Positions 21,721 through 32,188 of a DNA stretch of 64,000 bases are shown one piece after another. The notes beneath the pieces are model-generated. The model saw nothing but the letters and a program-made list of their open reading frames with translations, was not told the DNA's origin and searched no databases. Position 1 is the first letter of the stretch, and the number at the start of each line of letters is the position of its first letter. The DNA lies in assembly GCA_028571685.1 (NCBI GenBank), contig CM053158.1:52544001-52608000 (forward strand), given 5' to 3'. A program made the position numbers and the translations under genes. The stretch is from Heterohyrax brucei. Lineage: Eukaryota > Chordata > Mammalia > Hyracoidea > Procaviidae.

Positions 21721-22471
21721 TATGTTCTGTAAGATACAGGTAAGCATTAGATGATCCTTACGTCCTTCGGACTTGACCCGCATGTCTCCATGTTGGGGAG
21801 AGCTCCTTGGTCAAGCTATCTAAAGTTTCAGTTCCCACCCTCTTCTTAGTTTATTTTTTCCCTGTAGCCTTTGTCCTTCCTCAAATCCATTCTTTATTTT
21901 GCTCATTTTTCATTGTTTCTCTTCCCCTTCAATTCATAAATTTTTGCCTAATCCATTGCTTATCTCCAATGCTTAACATTTGAATAAAGGAATGAGTGAA
22001 TTTCTAAGCCTTAACAGAAACAGGCTATGTCATTAACACTGGGTCTGGCCTTCCCCTCTACCCTTCACAGTGTCTACGTACTCCTTGACGCAAACCAACC
22101 TCTCAATAAATATCAGTTTACCAAGGCAGTACTGCAATCTCAGAAAACAGACACTCTACAGGCTAATTTGGACAGTAATCAGGAAGAAGGTAAGCCTAAC
22201 ACCAACACAAGCTCTCTGTGTAGTAGAGGTCAGGTGATGTGAATCACCCTTTGCTAACTAGTAGAGTTGAGCAGCTTTCTGGGCAACTGTCACCTACGCC
22301 CTCCTGTCTCTCTGCTTACACACAGGCTCAGGTAAAGCTGAAACACTCTCTTCCTGCCTCATCCTTGGCTTGGCTAACTCCTGTTTTTATTCAGGCCTCA
22401 GCTGACATGTCGTTTTCTTCCACTTCTGCAAATTCACATACAAAAATGTTTGATGAAAGTATTAATTAAAT
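21721..22471. other. No recognised feature
   Basis: Unique-looking sequence. The open frames 22027-22242 and 22239-22469 have no supporting motifs. Confidence 0.45.
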
Positions 22472-22633
22472 GGAAACCCTGGTGACACAGTGGTTAAGTG
22501 CTATGGCTAACCAAAAGTTGGCAGTTGGAATTCACTGGTACTCCTTGGAAACACTATGGGGCAATTCTTTTCTGTCCGATAGAGTCACTAAGAGTTGAAA
22601 TTGACCCAATGGTAGTGGGTTTGTTTGTTTTGC
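22472..22633 (+). repeat. AfroSINE, short form, with perfect 11-bp duplication
   Basis: Sense copy beginning 'ggaaaccctggtgacacag'; B-box region 'gttggcagttggaattc'; tail ending in 'gtgggtttgtttgttttgc'. Flanked by 'attaattaaat' at 22461-22471 and 22634-22644. Confidence 0.95.
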
Positions 22634-22689
22634 ATTAATTAAATCTCGAGGTTTAGGTGAAAAATCTTGGAGTTATCCTTAAAGATCAC

Positions 22690-23575
22690 TTATCCACTCT
22701 CACATCCTACATTAGATCCACTGGTAAGTTGTGTCAACCCCAAATATGTTGAGAACCCGACCCCACCTCCCAGCCTCCAGAGCAACCATTACGTCTCGCC
22801 GGGGCTGGTGCAATAACTTCCTAATCGGAGTTCTTCTTCTGCCACCGTCTTCTGCAGTGGAGACAATGTACCTAATTCAACCACCAGAGTGATTCTTTCA
22901 AAAGATAGGTTGGATCATGTCTTCATTTTACTCAGTACCCACCAGTGACTTCCCAACTTGGAGTCAATGTCAGTGTTCTTATAGTGACCCATGAGGACTT
23001 ACCTGCCTAATACGCTCTTATCCCTTCTATGACCTCTGCTGCTTCTTTCCTCCTTGCCTACTCATCTCTGGCCACATTAGCCTTCTTACCGTTCCTCTAG
23101 CCCACAGAACACAGTCCCACTTGGACAATTTCTGCGCTGGCTGTTACCTCACTAAAAATCAAACACACTGTCATCACGTCAGCTCCAATTCATAGACAGC
23201 CAGTAGAACAGAGTAGGACTGTTTCATTGAGTTTCTAAGCAGTGGCTGGTGGATTTGACTGCCTGCCTGTTGGCTAGAAGCCATAGCTCTTAACCATTGA
23301 GTCACCCGGGCTCTTGGCTGCTACCATTCTGCGAAAAATGTTTTACCCCCAGATAATTTTATAACTCATTTTCTTACTTCCTTTTGGTAAATGTCAAAAG
23401 AGAATTTATCAGAGAAGCCCCCTGATGAGCCGATGTAAAATAGCATCCACAAGTCCATCCCTTAATCCCACTTCTCCCGACTGACTCCTCACATGTATTT
23501 ACATCTCTATTGTTGGTTGTCTTCTACTCCTTACAGAATACAAGCTCTAGTTGACCCCAATGGTCCCAATGCATT
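22690..23575 (+). repeat. L2 LINE fragment, split by a SINE
   Basis: Phrases such as 'cttcattttactcagtaccc', 'tgacctctgctgcttctt' and 'ctggccacattagccttctt' are typical of the L2 3' region. It is interrupted by the AfroSINE at 23152-23316 and resumes with 'ttctactccttacagaat'. Confidence 0.55.
23152..23316 (-). repeat. AfroSINE, short form, inside L2
   Basis: Antisense copy: 'cgtcagctccaattcatag', 'ggtggatttgactgcct', 'cttaaccattgagtcaccc'. More diverged than the neighbours at 22472 and 24691. Confidence 0.8.
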
Positions 23576-23974
23576 GTGCTTTACAGAGAGTAGGAAACTG
23601 AATAGTTACTTATGGAAGCAAATTGTTTAATTAAAATCGATTAATACAGGAAGATATTTTTTCCTGAGGTTTTATTCAACCTATATAAATGTTACTAGGT
23701 GGGTTCTCAAGGAAGAATTAAAACCATTTCAAGACCACAGGTGCAACAAAGTTTATGACAACACTGTAAAATTACTGGGGTATTTTAAATCAACCTTCCT
23801 GAGGAATTAACAGAAAAGGCCCATCTGAGCCTGGGTTCAATGTGTGGGAATCCTCAGCATTATTTAAGGTTGATTAAAATGATACTGTCATGTAGAAACT
23901 TTCTGAAAGAACATGTCTCTTTAGAACAGATGGTTGAGAAGCTCCCTTAGAAAACTCACAGACAATACAGGTGG
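23576..23974. other. No recognised feature
   Basis: AT-rich unique-looking sequence between L2 and MIR; nothing assigned. Confidence 0.5.
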
Positions 23975-24200
23975 TTAAACGAATGGACTCCAGTCCCAAA
24001 CTACTGGTTGTAATCTCAGCTACACTGCATTCTGGCTCTGTGGCCACATGCTAATTAAATTGTTTGTCTTAGTTTCTTCATCTGCAAAATGGGAATCAAT
24101 CTGGTTCCTGATGGGTAGGAATAAATGAGATGACCTCTATGTTTGGCACAGGGCCTGGTACTAACTGAGAACTAAATAAAAATGAGCTGCTATTATTATT
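23975..24200 (+). repeat. MIR SINE, nearly full length
   Basis: 'cttagtttcttcatctgcaa', 'aaatgggaatcaat', 'aataaatgagatgacctc', 'cacagggcctggtacta' and the terminal 'gctattattattg' follow the whole MIR order. Confidence 0.75.
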
Positions 24201-24435
24201 GTTACTACTGTTGTTCAAGGCACCTGACAAGGCCAACTGGCCACCTTAACTTCTATGTTCAATGTGGAAGAACAGGTATCTTTCCTTCAGACCAAAAAAA
24301 ATGCCTTTATTTAGTCATCTACCCCAAAGCAAACTCAAAACACTTCCAACAGCTTCTTTGCTGGGTCTGGGCCTGTGGCCATTTGTGCAGAGTGGTGGAC
24401 GGGAGATTTAAGTCAACACAGCCTAACATTTGACA

Positions 24436-24598
24436 CATGGTTGTAACCCATTGCTCTCTAGTAGCTTACAACTCATAGAAACCCTATAGGAGAGAGAAAT
24501 GCCCCATGGAATTTCCAAGGAGTATATGGGGGATTTGAATTACTGATTTTTAGGTTAGCAGCCATAGCAATTAACTACCATGCCATCAGATTTCATAA
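24436..24598 (-). repeat. AfroSINE, short form, diverged
   Basis: Antisense: 'aactcatagaaaccctatag', 'gccccatggaatttccaagg', 'aggttagcagccatagcaa'. Its 5' end is decayed ('gccatcagatttc'). Confidence 0.8.
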
Positions 24599-24690
24599 AT
24601 ACCTATGGAAAGGAAGAATTAGTATCAAGATCAATTTTATCAGGAAAGAGTTGTATCTTCTCCGTAAGTGGTCAGATTCAGAGAAGCTAC

Positions 24691-24850
24691 CCCAAAACCC
24701 ACTGCTGTCAAGTCAGGTCCAACTCATAGTGTCCCTAGAGGTCAGAGTATAACTGCCCCATAGATTTTCCAAGGAGCACCTGGCAGGTTTGAACTGCCAA
24801 CCTTTTGGTTAGCAGATGTAGCACTTAAACCACTATGTCACCAGGGTTTC
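24691..24850 (-). repeat. AfroSINE, short form, with perfect 12-bp duplication
   Basis: Antisense copy from 'cccaaaacccactgctgtca' to 'caccagggtttc'. 'cagagaagctac' occurs at 24679-24690 and 24851-24862. Confidence 0.95.
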
Positions 24851-24862
24851 CAGAGAAGCTAC

Positions 24863-25197
24863 AGCATGAGTCTAAAAAGTCAAAATTTAAGTTTTTGCAC
24901 AGTGTTTGTATGAAGAATGAGATGGAGAAGTAATTTTTATTAATTTGTGTCTGAATATACAAAAATAAATAGGCAGTTTATCTCCCTGTAGAGTGGCTGT
25001 GGTTTGTGTTCACCCATTTAATTTGACCAGGCAGAGGCACAATCACATCATCATGAAGAACAAATTGAGAGGAATGAGAAGTTTTAAGAATTCCTGAAGT
25101 ACATCACAGTCAGGCCAGGGTTTTAAAGTAGATGTCAATAAAATATAAAATCTAAAAGTGTCATAATGACGAGTATTGATCCTATCTTCATCAAAGG
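24863..25197. other. No recognised feature
   Basis: Unique-looking, AT-rich; nothing assigned. Confidence 0.5.
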
Positions 25198-26345
25198 TGG
25201 TCTTAGTTTCTTAGTGCTATTGTAATAAAATACCACAAGAGAGTGGCTTTAAAGAACCAAAATTTATTTTCTTATTGTTCAGAAGGCTAGAAGTCTGCAT
25301 TTAGGGTGCTGGCTTTAGGAGAAGGTCATGCCTGTCCTCTTAGGAGGAACTCAGCTTCTCCAACACTTTGTTCCTGGATTCCTTTAAAGCTTCATGTGTT
25401 GTCTGTCTTTCCCCCATGGCTGTTGTCTCTGGGGTCTAACCTGCTCCTTTTTTCTTTCTTTTTAAAAATTGTGATTGAGTGAAAGTTTACAATACAATTA
25501 AAATTTGCATGCTTGCCTATCTGCAGCTCCTTTTGCTCTCCTTGCCTGGTGACAGCACACTCCTCCTATCCATTCTACACACGTCACATCCTCTTAATCT
25601 CCTGTCCCCTCCCCTCCCCTCTAGGAGGAGGCCAGTAGGACATACTGTAGATGTAAAGAACCATAAAGTGCACACACGATAAGTCACTTTGTGTCCCAGA
25701 GTCCATTCCATTCCTATCTGAAGAGTTGACCTCAGTAATGATCTATGGATCAGGGGCGGCATCAGGTCTAGGGGCCACACTCCCAGGGGGACTCCCAGGC
25801 CTTTGACCATCAATTGTGATCTTTTAGTAGAGTTCTTAGTGTGCACCCCTTTTTTTCTCATGTTGCCACTGGAACTTAACATCGTGAGCCCCATAACGGC
25901 TGTCGTTGGTGGTGGTCAGCCACTATCTGCTTCTTCTGGTCACATGCTGATACAATGTGAGTCTTTCTGGCTTCTAGACTCTTTCCCTCATGTCGTTGTC
26001 CTCAGTGATCATCAGTTCCAGCTGAGTTGGGACCATTTGGTGTTTCTCAGATGGCAGCTTGCTAGCTTTTAAGACTCCAGATGCCACTCACCTATGTGGG
26101 GTGCACAAGACTCTCTTAGCAATGGGCTAGTTATGCCAACCGGCCTCGATGTCCACTGAGATAATCTGCAACTTTTACATCTCAAAAGTGATTAGTTTAA
26201 GACATGCTCCATACTCATATGGCCTTATTAACATAACCAAAAAAACCTTATCTTCAGATAGGTTTAAATCCATAGGTACAAAGGTTGGGATCTCAACACA
26301 TATTTGGGTGGTATAGGGGTGGGAAGGCATAACTCAGTTCATCAG
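25198..26345 (-). repeat. MaLR-type LTR split by an L1 3' end
   Basis: Left part 25198-25450 ('tggtcttagtttcttagtgc', 'aaataccacaagagagtggc') and right part about 26159-26345 ('acatatttgggtggtatagg', 'ggcataactcagttcatca') are the two ends of one LTR-like repeat. The intervening 0.7 kb is an L1 3'UTR. Confidence 0.65.
25451..26158 (-). mobile_element. L1 3'UTR fragment inserted in the LTR
   Basis: Antisense, 5'-truncated within the 3'UTR. It starts with the A-tail complement 'tttctttctttttaaaaatt' and follows the 3'UTR of the L1 at 10470-17625: 'gctctccttgcctggtga', 'ggtggtggtcagccac', 'ttaagactccagatgccact'. Open frames in it are not genes. Confidence 0.85.
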
Positions 26346-26473
26346 AAAGATCTTCTAATTATCTATTTTTTGGTTCCTAAACTCCCATTGATGAGGAACA
26401 TGGTTAACTCTTAATTTCTTATTTTTTAAAATTAACAATAGTATTGGGACAATTATAGATTCCTTTGTGGTTA

Positions 26474-26635
26474 CAGGAAAGTCTGGTGACATAGTGCTTA
26501 AGTGCTATAGCTGCTAATGCAAAAGATTTGGCAGTTCAAATCTACCAGGTTACTCCTTGGAACTCTTTAAGGGCAGTTCTACTCTGTCTTATAGGGTTGC
26601 TGTGAATCAAAATTGACTTGATGGCAATGAGATCC
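26474..26635 (+). repeat. AfroSINE, short form, inside old L1
   Basis: Sense copy: 'ggtgacatagtgcttaag', 'ttggcagttcaaatctacca', 'gggcagttctactctgtctt', 'gaatcaaaattgacttgatg'. Confidence 0.85.
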
Positions 26636-27415
26636 TTTGTAAGCTTTACCTGTTCCTTCCCAGTAGTAGCATTCTACATAATTGTAGAATAATATCACAA
26701 CCGGAGATTACTCGCTGATGCAGTCCATTGACCTCAGTCATTCTTGACTTGTCCTCATTTGAGTATCTATGTGTGTATTAAGTTCTATGCAGTTTCATCA
26801 CCTGTATAGATTCATTTATCTGCCACTATAATCAAGACACTGAACAGTGCCCAAGCCACAATTGTCCCTCATGTTGCCCTTTCATAACTGCTCTCGCCAC
26901 TCCATTCCCACCCCTAATTTTTGGCAATCTGTCTTCCATTTATAAAGTTTGTCATTTCAAAAGTATTATCTAAATAGAATTATATAGTTTGTAACCTTGA
27001 GGTTTGCTTTCTCACTGCCCTTAGTTGCCTGAAGACTCATCTAGGTTGTTGTGATGTAAACCATCTGTTCCTTTTGATGACCGTGTACTATTCTATGGCA
27101 TGAATGTACTGTGGTTTAATCATTCACCCACTGAAGGTCACCAGGGCTGATTCCAGTTACTGACTGTAACAAATAAAGCTGCTACAAACCCTCATGTTCA
27201 GGTTTTTGTATAAGCACAAAACTTCATTTCCCTGGAGTAAGTTCTAGGTGATACAGCCATTTACATGTTCAGTATTTTCAGAAACTGCAAAAATGTTTTC
27301 CAGAGCAATTATAACAGTTTACAAGCAGGAAGCTGATAGTGCTCCGGGTTCTGCACATCCTCACTAGCATTTAGTAGTGCTATCATTATTTTTATATTTT
27401 AGCCATTTTGGTAGG

Positions 27416-27580
27416 TATGGAGCCCTGTGGTACGGTATTTAAGAGCTCGACTGCTAACCAAAAGGTCAGGAGTTCAAATCCATCAGCTGCTCATTGGAAA
27501 CTCCATGGGGCAGTTCTACTCTGTTCTATAGGGTTTCTACGAGTCAGGCACAGGTTTTCTTTTCTTTCTTTTTTTGGTAA
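27416..27580 (+). repeat. AfroSINE, short form, inside old L1
   Basis: Sense copy starting 'ggagccctgtggtacgg', with 'gctaaccaaaaggtcaggag', 'ttcaaatccatcagctgctc' and 'ctatagggtttctacgagtc'. The 5' 'gagccctg' variant and a T-rich tail set it apart slightly. Confidence 0.85.
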
Positions 27581-28562
27581 CAATATCTCCTTGTGGTTTT
27601 AATTTGCATTTCCCTAAAGGCTAATCATGTTGAACACTTTTTCATGGGCTTATTTGTTTTCATGTATTCTTTTTGGTGAAAACTCTGTTGATACCTTTTA
27701 CCCATTTTCTAATTATAGTCTTTGTTTTTGTACTTTTTTTTTCCTTTTAAATCTGTGCCAGATATCAGTTCTTTGTTGCTATGTGATTTGCAAATAATCT
27801 CTCTTGTAGACTTTCTTTTCATCTTTTTCACCTGGGCTTTCATGGAGTAGATGAAACCTCCTTTTTCTGAGGTCTAATTTATTAATATTTCCTTCTATGA
27901 GGCAAGCTTTAGTATCAAGTCTAAGAACTCCTTACTTAGTAGAGCCAGATGAATAGCTATATGTTTTCTAAAAGTTTTATAGTTTTATAGGGAAGTCAAT
28001 GATCCCTTTTGAGTTAACTTTTGTGTACCATATGAGGTTTGCTTCTTTGCCTCTGAATGTTCAATTGCTGTAGCACCATTCGTCAAGGCTAGCTTTCCTT
28101 ACTGAATGGGCTTTCCATATTTGTCAAAAATCAGCTGGGCCTATCTGTGGGACACTATTTCTGGATTCTCTATTCTGGTCCACTGATCCGTGTGTCTATT
28201 CCTCTGCCAATACTACACTTGGTTACTACAGCTATGCAGTAGACTGTATACCAAGTGGAATAATTCGTCTGACTTCTTCTTGTTAGAGACCTTGCTTTTC
28301 CATATACATTTTAGAATAGTCCTGTTGGTATTTTTTACAGAAATTGTATTAAAACTGTAGATCAATTTGGGGAGAAATCAGTATCTTTGCTACTCTACAT
28401 CTTCCAATTCATAAACACAGTACGTCTCTCTATTTATTAGATCCTCTTTAATTTCTTTCACTAGCATCATGTAACCTTAGGTATACAAATCCTATAAATG
28501 ATTTCTTCAGGATGTACCTAAATATTTAATTTCCTTTGGGGTAATTATAAATGACACTGTAT

Positions 28563-28820
28563 CCGGATGGCACAACTAGTTAAGCAGGGATTACTTGTAC
28601 TTAAATCACATGTTAGTTAAAATAGATCACACTGTAGTGTGTATGCATGAAGAATATTCAACTACTAACTGAAAGTCTGGTAGTTCGAACTCACCCAGAG
28701 GTACCCAGGAGATTTTCCTGGTGATCTTCCAAAAGCCTGCAGTCTTAAAAACCCTATAGAGAAGTTCTACTCTGCACAAAAGGGGTTGTCATGAGTCAGG
28801 TTCAGCTGAACACCAACAAA
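28563..28820 (+). repeat. AfroSINE variant interrupted by a ~70-bp segment
   Basis: Left part 28563-28584 ('ccggatggcacaactagtta') and right part from 28659 ('caactactaactgaaagtct', 'agttcgaactcacccagagg', 'ttgtcatgagtcaggttcag') make one SINE of the 7371-type. The segment between (28585-28658) is an inverted copy of 29095-29166. The very left part may itself belong to that copy, so the left SINE end is uncertain. Confidence 0.6.
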
Positions 28821-29166
28821 AAGAATCTTTAATTTCAGTTGCAGCATGTTCATCATCAATTTATAGAAATACAACAGATTTTTGTGTGTGCATCTGTGAC
28901 CTTAATAAACTCATTTATTAAATAAAGTCTTGATGAGACTATTTTGTGGTCAATGTGTAGCTAAAATGTGAAAGCCCTGGGCAGAAGTCTGACGTCCTCG
29001 GGGTTGCTTCCTGCTTTTGAAATGGGTCCAAAGCACTAGCAGCAATAATTACTATTTTAGAATTTAAAAACCACTGGGTGATACTGCCATGAAAAATATT
29101 CTTCATGCACACACATTGAAATGTTATCTAGTTTAACTAACCTGTGATTTAAGTACAGGCAGTCCC
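28585..29166. repeat. Inverted repeat pair, ~65-70-bp arms, ~436-bp spacer
   Basis: 28594-28658 and the complement of 29095-29157 match at roughly 56 of 65 positions by eye, sharing 'gtacttaaatcaca' and 'gcatgaagaatatt'. The match continues outward into the terminal sequence of the transposon remnant at 29155 ('cagggattacttgtac' against 'cagggactgcctgtac'). Confidence 0.75.
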
Positions 29167-29608
29167 TGGGTTAAGAGCCTCCAACTAGTGCAAAATTGAA
29201 CAACTTGTCACTTGTCCTTCAATGGTACTTAAATTTGCTCTAACTCTGAAACAATTTCACCAACCTCTACTCAAAACAAATGCTTCATCAGAATCACTAT
29301 CATGTGTTCTACATATAACTTTTGAATCACTGAAACAAGACTTCAAGCTTTTCCTTGTGAAAAAAAAAAAAAAATCAAACCCATTGCCACAGATTCTGAT
29401 TCATAGTGACCCCACAGGGCAGAGTAGAACTGCTCCACAGGATTTCCAAACAGTAGCTGGTGGATACTAACTGTGTACCTTTTGGTCAGCAGTTGAGAAA
29501 GTAAGCCTAAAAAGTAAGAATCATGTGCACTTGTTACCAACTAACAATTTGACTTAAACTCGCAAATAGGAACAAATCTCCTTCTTAAACCTGGGAATGC
29601 CTGTAACA
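29155..29608. mobile_element. TA-flanked DNA transposon remnant (Tigger-like ends)
   Basis: Left end 'tacaggcagtccctgggtta' (29153-29172) pairs with right end 'cctgggaatgcctgta' (29590-29605) as inverted repeats starting CAGGCA, with TA on each side. About 450 bp, no coding region left, with an AfroSINE inside. TA targets and CAG ends point to pogo/Tigger or another Tc1-mariner group. Confidence 0.65.
29363..29505 (-). repeat. AfroSINE, short form, inside the DNA transposon remnant
   Basis: Antisense copy after an A-run (29361-29374): 'tcaaacccattgccacagat', 'cagagtagaactgctccac', 'gtaccttttggtcagcag'. It lacks the central block. Confidence 0.75.
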
Positions 29609-29609
29609 T

Positions 29610-30660
29610 GCTATTCAAGATCAGATGGAGTGCAGCAAAGGAGAAACGCTCTCAGGTCAGCATTGCCTAGAGAACCAAATTCTAATTGTGAAATGACTTG
29701 TCAAAAACTCCTTAGTTCACTAGCCCATGGAAAATTAAGTGGTTTGGGGGACTGGAACCCAAATCTAAGTTGGAAATGATCCCAGAAACTGTAGAATTTG
29801 TGGACGCCATCTTCTCAAGCAATGTATGCCTAAATGCAGCTTTGCCAGCAATCAGCCTGAAAGAACGCAGGAAGAGCACTGATCCTGTGCGCCTTTCTTT
29901 CATACGTTCTTTTCCTTTTGAAGAGTTTCCTTTAAGAAATCAAACAGTGCCAAATCCTCAACTTCATTTTTTCTATCCAGTTCCCTAATTTTGATTCAGA
30001 ACCACATCTTTGTTTAAGGGTTTATGTAGATAAACCTCAATTTTGTCAATCTCAATTTTGTCTAAGAAGTGGGATCAACTTCTAATTTCCAGTGTTAAAT
30101 TCTCTGCTCTACTTTCTCCTGTAATATTCTTAAGATGACTGCACTAGGTTATGTCTCACGCTGGGCCAGAATTCTCAGTAAACTCGGTTACTGTCTCTGC
30201 GTTTGCTCATTAGTGCCACAAGCATGTCCTGAAACAGTATATGTCACTCAAGAAGCTTGGTGGCTTCGTGTGATGGTATCAAACGCTGGGGAGAATGGAG
30301 AGGACTCCCGGGCATCTTCGCTGTCTGTACCCTTTTCCAACCCAATTATGGGAGGCACCTGCATGTCCCATGGGTTAGCCTGGGCTTCCCTGGTGAGCCT
30401 TTGACCAGAGGAATATTAATCCAGATGGGTAAATTTCTACAGCCATTTGAAAGAGATCTGAAGGTCTCTTCAAGCAGCAAGATCTAATATTGCAATGGAA
30501 GATGAAATTGGCACTTTTTTTGTCCCAAATGGCTAATTAGAGAACATGTTATAGCCAGAGGAAAAAGCCCCTATGGGCAAAGACAACAGGAAATGTAAAA
30601 GAGCAAAGCAGCCTGGGTAAGAGCAGTGGGTATTACGAACAACTTGAATCTCACACGTTG
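29610..30660. other. No recognised feature (unique-looking sequence)
   Basis: About 1 kb with no repeat recognised. Open frames at 30135-30404 and 30257-30487 overlap in different frames and show no splice sites or domains that I can support. Confidence 0.4.
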
Positions 30661-30663
30661 CCT

Positions 30664-30873
30664 GCAAAACAAACTCAACAACCATTGCCATGGAGTAGAT
30701 TCGGACTCATAGCAACCCTGTAGGACTGAGCAAAACAGCTTCAGCGTTCCCAAGGCAGTAATCTTCAAGGAAGCAGACTGCCATGTCTTTCTCCCATAGA
30801 GCAGGCCGTGGGTTTGAACTGCTGACCTTTTGGTTGGCAGTTAAGTGCTTAACCACTGTGCTACCAGGGTTCT
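30664..30873 (-). repeat. AfroSINE, long (undeleted) form
   Basis: Antisense copy of about 210 bp. Between 'cagcgttcccaaggcagtaa' and 'ccgtgggtttgaactgctga' it keeps the central block 'gaagcagactgccatgtctt' that the short copies lack. It ends 'gctaccagggttcttt'. Confidence 0.9.
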
Positions 30874-31650
30874 TTATATGTTGCCTGAAGGCACTAAAAT
30901 CCAGAAACGGAATTGAAAGTGTTACGTATGATGGAAAAAAAATCAGCCAACTAAACATTTGCAAGTCTACTACCTATGACCTCTATGTGGTGGTTGAAAC
31001 TGTGTAGACATAAAAAAAAAAATTAAGATTTCACGTATTGCTTTTCTGCAGGTTGCAAAGATAACTGAATTTCAGAATGATGAACTAGTGACTAGCTACC
31101 AGTGAGACCTAAGGAAGATGGTTTAATGCCTTGCCTTGCCTCATATGGTATGCTCTCAGTACCAGATCAGAAGCTGAATTCAAAGGATTGCTTCAATCCA
31201 AGCAAACAGACATTTATTAAAATTACTTTTCTGAGAAACATATTTATGTGCACTATAAACAAGAACACTTTATTAACATTAAAAAATTTGAACTTTAAAA
31301 AATATGTAAAATGTTCAAGAAATGTAAACAGGAATTTTCATCTCTTTTTTCCATATGGTTATGTAAGCACCTTAAATATCAACACAGATCACAGACAAGC
31401 CCATTTACATTCATAAGAATTTTCTAAATAAGAAAAAATTAATTAGAAAAAAAGACTCAAAAATTAAATGTTATTTTTTGGCAACTAAAATAGCATTTGT
31501 TGTAATCAGAAAGTCTGAGGGACAGGAAGTGCCACATGTAAGTAAAATAGTCATATAATCGAAGACCTTTTTTTGCCTTAAGAAGCAGTTTAAAATTCTT
31601 TGTAGCTAGTATTTTCCTAGTAATTTCTCTGACTTTCTATATTTGAGGAT
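30874..31650. other. No recognised feature
   Basis: Very AT-rich, with A-runs near 31012 and 31430; nothing assigned. Confidence 0.5.
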
Positions 31651-31651
31651 C

Positions 31652-31804
31652 CCCAAACCCACTGCTATGGAGCTGATTCTAACTTGTAGTGATCCTATAA
31701 AACACTGTAGAACTGCCCCACAGGTTCCAAGAAGTACCTGGTGGATCTGAACTGCCAACCTTTTGATTAGCAAGTAAAGCACCTAACGACTATGCCACCA
31801 TCCT
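31652..31804 (-). repeat. AfroSINE, short form
   Basis: Antisense: 'ccaaacccactgctatggag', 'tagaactgccccacaggttc', 'gaactgccaaccttttgatt', 'ctatgccaccatcc'. Confidence 0.85.
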
Positions 31805-32187
31805 ACTGGGTAGAAAAGGACATGAAATTGGAATTTCTTGATATCTATAATTATGCAACATTTGTTTCAAAATGTTCTATCTTCTTTCTCACTGACTGCT
31901 TGTTTATGGTAATTTGGGCACTTACTATATTCGCTTTGAATACCTTCACCAGTTCCATTATTGGTTATTACTTGCAACAGCCAGATAACCCAGATTGTTA
32001 GAATTATTTATTAAATTAGAGTTGATAATTCTGGAAAAATATTTTGAGATATGAGTAGGTTTAAAGGATGGAGCTGCAGCAGCTATTTTAGGTTTTCTGG
32101 GTGACTGAGGTTTTTGTTTTGCTCTCTGATTTTTCCCTCCTTTTTGGTTAGGGATTATGCTGTAGACTTACAGAGACCACAAACCCC
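31805..32187. other. No recognised feature
   Basis: AT-rich stretch before the RTE element; the open frame 31792-32001 is unsupported. Confidence 0.5.
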
Positions 32188-32188
32188 C

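Larger units (their letters stand above)
26400..28560 (-). mobile_element. Old L1 (L1M/L1MB-like) 3' half, antisense
   Basis: Minus-strand L1 covering ORF2 C-terminus and 3'UTR. Recognisable complements include 'ttgatgaccgtgtactattc', 'aataaagctgctacaaaccc', 'tttaatttgcatttccctaa' and 'tctattctggtccactgatc'. The reading frame is destroyed. Interrupted by two AfroSINEs (26474-26635 and 27416-27580), so it predates them. Confidence 0.85.

Noticed and set aside
27408-27602. 64-codon open frame
   Set aside because: It reads through an AfroSINE inside an old L1; coding meaning is excluded by the repeat identity.
30135-30487. Two overlapping open frames in unique sequence (possible exon)
   Set aside because: They overlap in different frames and lack convincing splice acceptor and donor. 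Kept only as an unassigned region.
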